Origin: Stichopus chloronotus | Taxonomy: Eukaryota; Echinodermata; Holothuroidea; Aspidochirotida; Stichopodidae | Direction of reading: 5' to 3' | DNA: 64,000 bases | NCBI GenBank assembly: GCA_021234535.1 | Contig: CM037840.1 | Span: forward strand, 2,364,421-2,428,420 | In this document: positions 12,106 through 23,700 of the stretch, one piece after another | Layout: the number at the start of each line of letters is the position of its first letter | Numbering within the stretch: the stretch's first letter is position 1 | Position numbers and translations under genes: made by a program | Notes under the pieces: generated by a model | What the model was told of the DNA's origin: nothing | What the model saw: the letters and a program-made list of their open reading frames with translations, nothing else | The model's database searches: none

Positions 12106-13936
12106 CGATTTAAATTTCAGCTGTTTGATGGACCAATAACTAAGTCGTCGACAGCATTTAACTCTGAATACAAAAGATTACCCGTGGATACCGTCTACAA
12201 GACACGTCTAACGCGTACCATCCGAATTGTTGAACCGTCTACGTGATTGGTTGATTATGTTAAAGGGAGGTTGTCCACAGTTGTGTTCTGCTGAAGTGAC
12301 ATGGCTCTGAGGACACATGGGTCCTAGGATGTGGACCCATCATCAGTCTCCTACAGACCAAGTTAATATACTTCTCATTGAAATTCACGAGACTGAATCA
12401 ATAAGGAGTACTGAAAAATGCAAACTCTTAAGTTACGACAACTTCAACGACTGAAAATGTCACGTTTGCATCTACTGCTGTCGACGACACGACCTTTGGC
12501 TTTCGTGGAAAAAGAGTAGGAACCACTTACTACACTCATGAAGGGCTAAGTAATGTTTACAACATGAAGAAAGGAATTAAACCTGTGATCCTGAGCAAGT
12601 TTTGTCTAACATGTAACTTTAGCAGTTATCAACTTCTATGGTATTCAGATAATTAATTTGTAATATGGTATGTTCTGGTATCATATTTTTCTCTTTAAAG
12701 CACCACCGAACAGACAAAATTGCAAGAGTGTCATCTTCAGTGAGAACGACTTTAGAAACATACCCTGTTCAAAGCATTATTCGTAATGTGACAAGAAGCG
12801 AGATGAGATCCATGCCACATTGCATTTTAGGGGTTTAAAATAAGATACCAAATCCGATTGGTCGCGAGGTAAAACCATGAGATGGAAAAGAACCGATAAG
12901 AGTTTTAAAATAATATTATGAATTAAATAATAAAACAAATGAACCTCTTTTGAGGTACATCGGATATAATTAGTGGCAACAGAAATGTGTTGATGTGACA
13001 GTCTAATCCTTTTTCTTTTATAGATAAATGTCACCCAGGAATAAATAGATCATTCCACTGTGAGGTCATCTATTCATATGCTAAATATCACCACACCCAA
13101 AAAAGTAGTAATTCATGACATAGTTTACATCACTAAATGCATCATCCACTTATTATAAATCAATTCCTTCCTTTTACAGAAAGGAGGTCCTTGCTCTTCA
13201 CTCATCAAGATTTGACCCGACTTAATATGCGCTGCCACAATGGGTCTAGTACAATGAAAATGTTGAAAGTGTTATCTGCAACTGGAACCATTTACTGAAG
13301 TGATGAGGTATAGGTCACTGGATACTTAAACAATCAACCCCCCATCCAACAACCCCATTCCCCACACACATACTGACAAATGAGATTTTGTCTTCTCATA
13401 AAAACAGTTGAATTTCCGTCCCTCCTACGTAAGGCAAATGGGAATGTGCGTCAAATTGAATATACGAGTTGAAATTACTTACATTGCCATTGAAAACGAT
13501 CAAAATTAAAAAAAAAAAGAACGAAAAAAAATCAAAACAAAGAAATTTGTATGAAGATTTACAACGAAAGACTTTAACAGGGAATTAGCCTGAATGATAA
13601 AGTGAATATTTACAAAAACCTTTGTACTGACAAGAACGCAGGCACTATGCAAATTAACAATTATGAAGGGAACTGGAATATAAATATTTATTAACCTCTG
13701 ACCATAAATATTCATTAACCTCTGACCAGCAGCCGCTAATTCAAGGAAACTCCTTGCATCTAGGCTATCAGACCCTTAATGGGAGAGGTGGCTCAAACAT
13801 GTAAATAAAATAATCAACACAGATACTAACAGTTTCTCATGAATGAACCCCTTCCTTTCCACAAATTGCAAATGTTTGGTTTAAAAGATATGTCAACAGT
13901 TGATGACAAATATTTCCAAACGACACTCAAGGCAAC
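12106..13936. other. Intergenic DNA just downstream of the dve 3' UTR
   Basis: A+T-rich, with no recognised repeat family apart from a short duplication ATATTCATTAACCTCTGACC at about 13685-13728 and an alternative AATAAA (minus strand, 13692-13687). No ORF of interest. Confidence 0.5.
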
Positions 13937-13942
13937 TTTATT
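13937..13942 (-). terminator. Candidate poly(A) signal AATAAA for dve
   Basis: On the minus strand an AATAAA hexamer lies 444-449 nt after the dve stop codon, followed by a G/T-rich stretch (gttgccttgagtgtcgtttgg), as expected downstream of a cleavage site. A second AATAAA lies at 13692-13687. The 3' UTR could be longer still; transcript evidence is needed to choose. Confidence 0.35.
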
Positions 13943-14385
13943 CCAAAAATTATTCATGTCATATCCACAAATCCCTATTCATGAATGACAGGCACAATTC
14001 CATTTCTGAATACTCATCAGCCCCATCAAAATGGACTTCTCCTTTCAATGGCACATCATTTGATGTCAGCATTGTGAGAGTATCTGCCTCTTGAATATTC
14101 ATCCGCTTTCATTGATAAGCACCTAGTCCTCACAGAATTTCCATAATGCACTAAAATCATGTCTTGAGAAGACCTTTCCTACATGATAGAACATGATGTG
14201 ATAGCCAGATATACCATAAATGGTTAGTGTAAGTACCTTGTGAGAAGGGATAAACCTGTATACTATCATGCTGTGAGGATTGGGTGTAACATGGACTTCA
14301 CCATTCAGTGGCACAGAAAGCAGGGTTCAATGACATTCTTTGATGCCAGCAGCGCTGTGAGTATCTCCCTCTATCTTGATAATTA
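13943..14385 (-). other. Probable dve 3' untranslated region
   Basis: Sequence between the stop codon and the nearest AATAAA. It is A+T-rich and holds two diverged copies of the C-terminal coding tail (14285-14402 and 14020-14117). No other conserved ORF is seen. Confidence 0.4.
14020..14117 (-). repeat. Duplicate 2 of the dve C-terminal tail coding sequence
   Basis: A third related unit, further downstream: minus-strand ACAATGCTGACATCA followed by a stretch translating as VPLKGEVHFDGADE, parallel to VPLNGEVHIDES at the true C terminus. The order and spacing (about 14395, 14285, 14020) suggest serial duplication followed by decay. Confidence 0.6.
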
Positions 14386-14402
14386 TCAGCTTTCATCGAT
14401 AT
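14285..14402 (-). repeat. Tandem duplicate 1 of the dve C-terminal tail coding sequence
   Basis: On the minus strand this segment repeats the end of exon 5: the coding tail SVPLNGEVHIDE is matched by SVPLNGEVHVTP, and the preceding GCGCTGGCATCA is matched by GCGCTGCTGGCATCA. The copy lies just beyond the stop and is broken by frameshifts and stops relative to the parent, so it now sits in the 3' UTR. The unit is about 110-120 bp. Confidence 0.7.
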
Positions 14403-15840
14403 GGACTTCTCCATTCAAGGGCACAGAAGGGGGGTTTGAAGACATCATCTGATGCCAGCGCTGTGACAGTTTCTGGCCTCGCAATAGCTTGGCCCTTGCA
14501 TTTTTGAACCACACATAGACCACACGGGGTGTGTACTTCTCCTGCTGGCTGGCCCTGAACTCAGATGCATTCAGTTCATCTACGTAGCGTTCGATGGTGT
14601 CCCTATCGGGCCGGGGGTTCTCCTCAAACCATGTCTGCAGTTTTGGAAGGTCGTGCGCATAGTCGATGTTAAATCTCTTTCTGGTGGGTTTGGAATGCAT
14701 TCGGACACACCCTTGGGGCATCATGGTCCCCGTGTGGCCCCTTCCATCCTCCTCTGGAGAGCCCATGTCATACGAACCATTTCCCACGTCTACTTGCTCC
14801 GGCTTTATTAAGGCCATGCTGCTGGCATGCTGGGCACCACCGTTGATGGTGCTGTTAACCGGCGTGTAATTAGGAATACTAAGAGGTGGTTGGTGGCTGC
14901 TTCTTGCTATTTCCTTGCTGGCAGCTGATACCTGTGGACTGCTGGATGAATTGTAATCTGACATTCGCCTCATGTCCACAAATGACGTAAACTGGGGCTG
15001 TACAGCTACCGGTGTTTGGCCGACCATGACATGAGGCTGTAGTCCCATCGGCGCCTGGCTCACCAAGCCATGCCTTGGGAAGGCGGCCATGTTCTGCTGG
15101 AGGGTCAGCTGCTGTGGCTGCATAATCATCGGCGATGGGATCTGGGTCAGCATCTGTCCATTGGTGAGGTGGGCAGGCGCAGGCACCAATAGGACTGGTG
15201 GACCCCCACCGGGATGGACTGCTGGTACACTGCTTGCTGGACCTGGAGTTGTGACCTCTTTCTTGGTTATCTTTTCACGATCCCCTGTTTTGCTAGGAGA
15301 GTTACTTCCCCCTCTGCTCTGTCCTTCAGTCTCTTTCATCATCTCTGCCTGGTCGTCGCAGTCGCTTCTGTTTTCCCTGAGATGGAGAGGTTGACTGAGG
15401 TCCACGGGTAGGTTCTCCTTGTCTGTGTTCTCCCTCTGCTTGGAACCTAACAGCAATTTTTCTTTGTTATAGTTTCTATACTTTACCCTAGCGTTTTTAA
15501 ACCAGATAGCGATCGAGGAGTACTGCAGCATGACCCCCTGCTTGCGGTAGTCCGAGGAGTTCATCTCTGCCAGGTAGACCTCCATCTGGGCCCGGGTAGG
15601 CCGAGGGTTCTGCTTGAACCATCTCATCAGTTTGGGGACTTCGGTAAGGGGATCGAAAAGAGTACGGCCACTGCTGAGGAACCTGGAGTTGAACCTTGCC
15701 ACTCCATCTATATGCTCTTGGGATACCATGGTGTAGTCCGTCAAAGAGGAATAAAGATTGAACCACCGGTAGAAAGCTTGCAACTTTGAAGGGGTGATGT
15801 GCTTGGAGTAACGACCTTGTAAGATAGCAGTCACTGTGGT
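14386..15840 (-). CDS. dve: dve coding exon 5 (residues 224-707, rest of CUTL, both homeodomains, C terminus)
   Basis: Acceptor ttattttatttgacag|ACC; in phase with exon 4 (...SQ|TTVTAIL); TGA at 14388-14386. Residues 224-260 complete the CUT-like domain (SKLQAFYRWF matches SATB 'AKCQEFGRWY'). Homeodomain 1 lies at about 276-345, with LFDPLTEVPKLMRWFKQNPR then IAIWFKNARVKYR. Homeodomain 2 lies at about 609-678, with RKRFNIDYAHDLPKLQTWF then VVYVWFKNARAKL. Each exceeds 60 residues by about ten, inserted before helix 3. The linker contains PVDLS at 368-372 (CtBP-type), a Gln/Pro/Met-rich tract (about 440-510) and IKPE at 568-571 (SUMO consensus). The C-terminal tail PLNGEVHIDES has diverged duplicates beyond the stop. 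Both homeodomains sit in one uninterrupted exon. Confidence 0.93.
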   Translation of the reverse strand, partial: TTVTAILQGRYSKHITPSKLQAFYRWFNLYSSLTDYTMVSQEHIDGVARFNSRFLSSGRTLFDPLTEVPKLMRWFKQNPRPTRAQMEVYLAEMNSSDYRKQGVMLQYSSIAIWFKNARVKYRNYNKEKLLLGSKQRENTDKENLPVDLSQPLHLRENRSDCDDQAEMMKETEGQSRGGSNSPSKTGDREKITKKEVTTPGPASSVPAVHPGGGPPVLLVPAPAHLTNGQMLTQIPSPMIMQPQQLTLQQNMAAFPRHGLVSQAPMGLQPHVMVGQTPVAVQPQFTSFVDMRRMSDYNSSSSPQVSAASKEIARSSHQPPLSIPNYTPVNSTINGGAQHASSMALIKPEQVDVGNGSYDMGSPEEDGRGHTGTMMPQGCVRMHSKPTRKRFNIDYAHDLPKLQTWFEENPRPDRDTIERYVDELNASEFRASQQEKYTPRVVYVWFKNARAKLLRGQKLSQRWHQMMSSNPPSVPLNGEVHIDES

Positions 15841-18800
15841 CTGTCAAATAAAATAACAGGAATAACCATATTCACTCAAATGCAAAAAACGGAGAGGTGA
15901 TTTTATCTACATTGTTAAAAGAGGAAAGGGAGTTGAAAATATATCTTACATAACTTTTTGCACATTCTGTAAAAAAAAGTCTTCAGGTTTGTGGGAATCC
16001 ACGGTGTGGTTGACCTATTTGCCAGAGGGTGGGTAGGGGGGGGAGTAGGGACATATTAAGTGTTGATACACCGATCCATAACATAAAGAACATCCGGATG
16101 ACAATTGGGAGGCCGAGAAGTGCAAATTTCCTGCATTGTGGCAGTTTTTTTGGTACAAAATTTCCTAGTACACTACTTGCCAATCAACGTGGTCCTCCAC
16201 ATAGTCCCCCAGCCCCCCCAAAAAAGAAAGAATAATCACACCGAGCATCTATCGAAACTCCATAGAATGTATGAATGTATAGCTTAAAGGAGTATAGGGC
16301 GACGTAAAATACATCTTACTGTACGTAACTTTTTGCTCTTTCTTTCTTAAAATCGAGTAGAAGCATACCTATTTAATAGATTTGTGGTAAAACCAGAAAG
16401 TCAAAGGACTTTGTGATTCCTTGCCAATATTTATGATCAAGAAAGGATAACCAACATACCAAAATCTACTCACAATGGCCAAACCATACACTAAGTTTGA
16501 AGTTCCATCAACTGAGTTTACCGGGTTTTCAAGCTATGTCCTCAACTAACCCCATGTGACCTTTGACCTCACCAAAACTTGTCAGAGATCATCTACTTAT
16601 CACATGCTGCCAATGCTTTACATCTGAAGTTCGAGCAACTTTCAGTTGCTGAGATATCCTCCTTAATAGGTTTTCAGAGTTTCTCCTCTGGTGACATCAA
16701 ATGACCTTTGACCTACCTGGAAAAATAGGGATCATCTACTCATGATGGCTTACCTACATATTAACTTTGAAGTTCAAGTATTTTTCCCTCATTGAGATAC
16801 CGTGTTTACAAGGTTTTCAAGCTATGTCCTCTACTGATCTCAAGTGACCTTTGACCTCATCAAAACTTGGCAGAGATCGGCATCTTCTTATCACGTGCTA
16901 CCAATGGTTTAAATCTGAAATTCCAGCAACTCCCAGTTGCTGAAATATCCTCCTTAATTGGTTTTCAGACTATCCCCACTGGTGACCTCAAATGACCTAA
17001 AAAAAATTAAGGACCATCTACTCTCAATAAACTAGCTACACACCAACTTTGAAGTTCAAGCAACCTTTGCGTCTCGAAATATCATGTTCACAAGCCAAGG
17101 CGTAACACACACACACACACGCCATCACCATCACATAGATTCCTTGCCTGCCTTCGCCAAGAAATCAAAAATGATATCATAACAAATTTTGTCAGAGAGC
17201 GCCCCAGTAGAGAAAAAAACCTGTTAATGTTTTAATTCCTCTTACGTTATGCGTGGCAAGGTAATATTCATGAGTATGTGTTTAATGCCTTTGTCTTCGC
17301 AGCAGGAATGTTTTTGTGGAAGGCCATCAATGTCTGCCTGCAGAGTTCAGGTACACATCGATAACCTTTGACCAAAAATTCCATGTGCACACTAGGGGGA
17401 GGCATAAAAGGCACATTCATGATTATCTTCTACAGGTAGGCCACGGCATAAGAAAAAATTAAAAAATTAATGTTTTTTTTTCTCTCTACTGGGGCACTCT
17501 CTAACAAAAATTTGTCATTGGCAGATGATTTTTTACCACAAATCTGTAAAATAGGAATGCTGCTACTCCATTTGGAGCTGGGAGTGCAAAAAGTTATGTA
17601 AGATTTATTTTATATAAGATTTATTTAAGTCCTCACCCTCCTCTAAAAGAAAATTTTATATTTTGTTTCCCTCAAAGAGATCAAGTAAATGAGTGATAAC
17701 AAATCAGAGGGATTTTAAACAAAGGAAGTACTGTATCTATTTGCATGAACATGTTCACACAAAAGTGTTTGTGTACACAGAACATAATTGTTAATATGGA
17801 CAAGACTTAAGCTAATAAGCTATCATAATCTGGATCAGGTTTATGTCAAGGTCAGTGTGAATAACAATGTTATTGTTCCACTTGCTTGCAAATAGACTCA
17901 ACCTAAAATTTTATAAGCTCCTAAGAGAAGGAATTCAGCTACAGGCAACAATGTGGACAAGCTTTTACAAACTGAATGCAGAAAAAAAATGCTCTATTGT
18001 CCTGAGGAATTGCTAGGCACTACTACAGTACTTCACAAAGCACTGACAAACCATAGCCATAGAAAATCATAACATTATGTCATATTTTTTTGTCAACTAC
18101 CAGTATCCCATCGGTAAGTTCTTTCTCACAACTACCTATTCCTCCTGGAGAAGTCTTTCTCACAACTACCTATCCTCCTGGTTTTTCTCGCAACTACCTT
18201 TATCCCCATTGGTAAGGTCTTTCTCATGACTACCTATCCTCCTGCTTAAGTCTTTCTCACAACTACCTTTTCCTCCTGAAGAAGTCTTTCTCTCACCTAC
18301 ATATCCTCCTGGTAAATTCTTTTAATTTTCACGACTACCTATCCCCCTTTGGAGGTACAGTAATTCAATGACGGAGGATGGAGGGATGGGAGGAAAAAGT
18401 AGACAAGAGTCTATGGCTGACACCTAAACAACCTAGTGGCATTGCAAGCACACAAGCGGTGGCCTTTGATCTCCCTCCTCCCGTAGGTTCTTCCATCCAA
18501 CGTCGTGAAGTGGAAGACACTCCCACATACAAGCTTATTCTGTATCAGCTGTGCACCTTTTGGAAGATGACAATCGTGCATCCTTTAGAGACCTAATGTG
18601 CCGGCAGACATTTTGGCAGCACCATCTGACAATTCACTTTTGGCGTCATGTTTGAAAACTTTTACTCAAAAAGACCTTTACTTTTTTAAATACTTGCCAA
18701 ATTGGGGCAGTTCACTTTGGATCATTATCTTTTTCTTTACATACAGCCACAGCTCTAAGACGCTTGTTCTCATTGTGGGATCAGTGGCAGATCCAGAAAT

Positions 18801-20721
18801 TTGTAAAGGGGGGTGGCCTTTGAGCTGTGTCTTGGCGGTGGTCCAGGAGAAAGGGGTGTCCACCCCACTTTGAAAAAAACGTTTAATTATGTGTGCCCAG
18901 AATGCAAAAAAAGTGCAATAATTGACAAACACTTTTGTCATATTTCAGGGCCTGAATTAGTACCACAAATTGAAGAGTTGTACTGATTTTTCTCCCACAA
19001 ATAAGACAAATCTTTTTTTTTTCTCACAGGTCTGGGCATTTCTATCATTCATCTCCAGAAATTAGTGTCAAAAATTAAAGCCCTAATAAATGTTGCGTTG
19101 CTCTAAAGTGATTTTTTTCCCCTTTCTTCCTTTTTAAAGTATAATCTAACCTCATATTTACAAAATTGTCATTTTACAAATAGGTGCCACAGTTGGTGAA
19201 GCGGGCCGACGAGTCATCCTGCCGTGTCCACCCCTGGAAAACGAAGGTGACACTCACCTAGTTTGGATATTTACCAGCAACAAACTTACCTGTCCTACAT
19301 GAAAGCAGGGTGGGGAAAGAGGATCCACGCAACATTCAACCACCAATGAAATACAGTGCGCAGGGAGTAAAAACTACGTCCTAAACCAACTGCAGTCAGA
19401 ATGTCACGCTTGCTTGATTTTTTAGGGGGTCCTTTGAATTATTTTTTTAACATGTTATGTAAGCAGTGAGGAAGCATTGTCAGCATTTAGAATTCTGAAT
19501 TTCAAGAGCTACCATATTTCAACTTGGATATCCAGTTGCTTACGAATGACTTACAAAAATGATTTCGATTCAAAAGGACAGGCAGATGGTGGGGACAGGG
19601 AGAGGGGTCCAAAGGCACACATTTACCTGAGAGAACGGACAGCCATGGCTGACCAGTAACGTCGCGCCACGTTTTTCCAGCACCTGAAGAAGTCTCCGAC
19701 GTACTTCTGAGACAGAGCTTCCGACTGAGATGCTACTCCTTGTGCTGCCACCCATCTCTGAGTGAAACACCTGAGCATCGTCCAATGAACCTGAGTTTTC
19801 CTCGCCGAGGATGTCTCTAGAACTGGTGAAATGATGAAAACAACAGATAAGATATATCAATATGCTTCATAAACAAAAATCAAATACAGTCCAACACCTC
19901 TAGAATAGGTCCAAGCAGAAATTTCAAGGCAAGAATTGAAAAGTGCTTGTGAAGCAGAGGGTATGTGGTAGTTTGCAAGCACTGTTGGTTAAATACAGTT
20001 TAACAGAAGTGTTGAAGTTCAAACACAAGGTTCTAGGCTCTCTTGTTTCGGGACAATCGCATCAACCATTGGCACAGTCTGGATTGCCAAACTCTGTGTA
20101 ACCCTTTAATCTAATCTATTCAGTTTAATACCAGGCATGACACAAACTTTCCACTGAACCTGAATGCAGCCATGGGCTTTCATGGGGAGCGAAATCACAC
20201 ACAAAGGTAACCTTCCATAGAGAAAAGCACTTTGTGGTTGACAATGAATGCTGCAATCATCGCTAATCTGAACCAGAAAAAAAAAGAAGTTCCGCCTTTT
20301 ACCGTTCACAAAAGCCTGGATAAGTTAACGCTGCTCAGCGTACTGCAGATTAGAAGGACACACAAAAGGATCCCATCAACACGCTCCAATGAAGGGCATC
20401 AATAGACTTAGAGAAAAGAAGCCAAGTCTCGATTTCTTTTTTTTTTTCATTTCCAAGATAAAAGAGGGTACTGTATAAAGTTGAAGAGGATTTCTGTGTG
20501 TTTAATCAATGCACACAAAAAGTTGACCTGAAACTTGCATGGACTGCACACAGCAGTGCCAGTAGTATCAGTAATTTAGTCTTCTTAATGTACAGTATCA
20601 GTTTAGGAATTAGTTTCCAAATATGAGTACACTTAATGTACTGCTGCCACAGGACATGTCAGGGTGATGTTTTCAGCAGAAGCCGCTTGTTAAATAGGTT
20701 GCATGTGATGATGATGATGAC

Positions 20722-20757
<36 letters not shown>

Positions 20758-23700
20758 AATGATGATGATGATGATAATGATGATGGTGATGATGACGATG
20801 ATGGTGATGACGATGATGATGAGGATGATGATAATGAAGATACTGTAATCACGATCATTATTATAATTGTATTGTGTTATTTGTTTCTTCAATCTGCAGT
20901 TCTGGGGCACCCAACTTAAGGCACAGACACTCCTCCATTTGTTTGTTTCATTTTTTCTTTCTTTGTGATGACTATAATAAACACAAGTTTGCTATACTAC
21001 CAGCCAGCCAAGAGAGAACCCTTCATTTTACATTCCTCCATCAGTTGCCAAACTGACACAAGTTGATTTGCTAAATTGACAATACTTCAAATTACATAAT
21101 TCCTTTTTTTTTTTTAAAGTTTCCAGTGAAATTCATTTCGTTTTCATCAATTCTCCTTTAAACGTTTCCATTCTGAATTAAATTTCTCAATGTTTACTAC
21201 ATTCTTAGCAGCAGGATATTAATTTGACAGAAGAACATAAGGCATGTGGGTATATCCTTAACACAGGGATATCAATTTGACTAAGGAACTTACAGTAAGT
21301 GGATAAATACATCCTTGGCTAGGAGGGGATATTAATTTGACTGAGGAACATACAGTGTGTGGATACAGTATCCTCCCATCCACCCTTTTTTTGTCTCCTA
21401 CTGTATTTCTACTAAATATTGATCTGAAGTATATATTTCATGTATCCAACCTTATTGATTAATCTGTTGCCTACAAGTTACTGATTTTGAGAGAAACATG
21501 TCAGTTAATCAATTTGAATACTTGGATCACGTTGGTGACATGCGGTATATTGAGGTGGTTCACTAAGAGAGGGTGCAGGGAAGCAGAGGAAGGCATTTTG
21601 GAACCAGATTGTGATGCAGGACCATGTATACAGTACCTTGTATTTACTTCAATACTGCTACTGTAGCATATGTACATGATATGGATGCTGATAATACATA
21701 ACACCACACTGAAGGATCACAGACAACGCAATACCCTCAACCATAAAAAGATTTGTTCATGTTGCAGTATGAGAGTTACATCGTCACGAGTCACTGCTTA
21801 CTTTTTTGAAGCACTGTGTGTTCACATGTGACTAGTATCTGATGAAAACCTTCGGGTATTCACATGTGAGTATCACCTGATGAAGCCCTGTGTGTTCACA
21901 TATCTGTCTCATCTGATGAAGCCCTATTTTTCACACAAATTTGCACACTGCTCAATGGATCCATGTAGGTCCACATGTGTGTTCAGCATCACTTTATACA
22001 CCCCTGTGTTTACACTCGAGTTAAAGGGGAATAAGGCATTTGTTTTACAGACAACAATCATACTATAAAACCGTTGTTTGTGGATATAGAATGATAGATC
22101 ATTGAAACTAAGAAAGGACAGTGAAGTTCTTTTCAAGAAATTAGTTTCTCACAGAAATTCAGTCATTTGTTACTAAACAATAATTTGGTCAACCAAACTT
22201 TCCAAAATTCAAATCTTTCCACATTCATCACATATATTACGGTTTGTGGAGCTTTTATAGATGTTTATTGATGAGACTGAATGGTTTAAAAATCATTAAA
22301 GCTACTATGTATACCACTTCAGTGTGTTCTAAAGACTGTATTACCCTTTAAGCTTGATATTAAAAGATTTCTGTTGTAACATATGAGTATGAACACTGTA
22401 AGGTAATATCAACAAGTTGAATAGTTTGCTACATGAGTACTGTATTGTATGTTCTTCAAGGCCACTGGAAAGTTCAAGATTACCTTGTGCACTCACAGTT
22501 CATGATCTCTCAATACGGGGTCCTAATATTAGGTTCCAATATTAGGTCACAATATTAGGTGCCACTATTAGGTCATAATATTAGGTGCCAATCTGTACTT
22601 AGATTTAATTGTCTAATCTCAAGAGCATTACTGAACACATTAATTGCAAGGATGACCACCCTTGCAGTGTCAGCTTTTCCCACTTGTATTAAAAAAAAAG
22701 AAAGAAATTAATTCTTTGTTAAAGAAATTAAATTCTCTGAAAAGAAGCTGCAAAGGTTTCTTCAACAAGTTGTTTCATTGCAAATTCCTGTTTGCTTGTC
22801 TGCCATAACTTGTTCAGTGAGCACATCTTGCTCTCTCTTGTAATGAACCAATACCTCAGATTTCAATGACTACAAAGTAAACTCATTCTATTCTTCAGTC
22901 CCTCATCCCCAAAGAAATGGAAAATAACTTATTCTCCTTTTCCAAGAACAAATAAAAGAAAAAAATCCACAGGATTTATGGAAGAACACTGTTTACTTGA
23001 AATTCTGCTTCAAACTTGTTACATTTTTAAGACTAAAGAGTAACCATTGAGATCTGGAGTAAATTGTTTAAACAAAGACAGAAACAATGCAAATCTAGTT
23101 ACTCTCATCACAAGAAAGTTTTTGTTTCTTATCATTGCATTCTGTGTACTTTTATCTCCGACTGCTCATTAGTAGAACACAAGGATATCCAAATATATAA
23201 ATCCCCCCCCCCCCCCCGAAAGAGAATGATGAAGACAAACGAAGAAGCAGCCAGATTGCGCTGGATTTTACTCGTTCTTTTTTTTTTTCTGGAGGATAAA
23301 CCTCTACAGTATTTGAGTTGATCAGGAACTTTTCCTTGACTTTAATGGGGTAAAACACATTTCATTATTCATGAAATTTACATTTTTAATGGACTCATAC
23401 ACAAACTATCGCAAGTTAAAGAGACATGCAATGGTGGCAGGGTATACACAGAAAAAATTGCTTTTTACACCAAATTTTCCCTCTCATTAAAGTTCTCAAT
23501 CTCGATGGACTGAATGGAATTTATTTTCATGGTGGACAAGCTATGGGATTTGGGGAAACTTTTTGATATAATTTCAACAGAACTGTCAGCCTCTGACTGT
23601 TGCAATTCACAGAATGACCAAGGAGGTGCCAGGTTGCAGAACTTCTTTATGACAACATTCTCTGTACACATTAAAGACAGTAACAAGAAGATTCTTAACT

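Larger units (their letters stand above)
15841..19626 (-). other. dve intron 4 (3.8 kb)
   Basis: Donor gtaaat, acceptor ttattttatttgacag. About half is one transposon complex (15.98-17.62 kb) interrupted by a 145-bp DR1 satellite; a 35-40 bp minisatellite lies at 18.1-18.35 kb. No additional exon seen. Confidence 0.85.

Noticed and set aside
15089..15411. Plus-strand ORFs of 101 and 65 codons
   Set aside because: They are antisense shadows of dve exon 5.
20636..20910. ORFs rich in Met, Ile or Ser on both strands
   Set aside because: They are translations of the GAT/ATG microsatellite in different frames.
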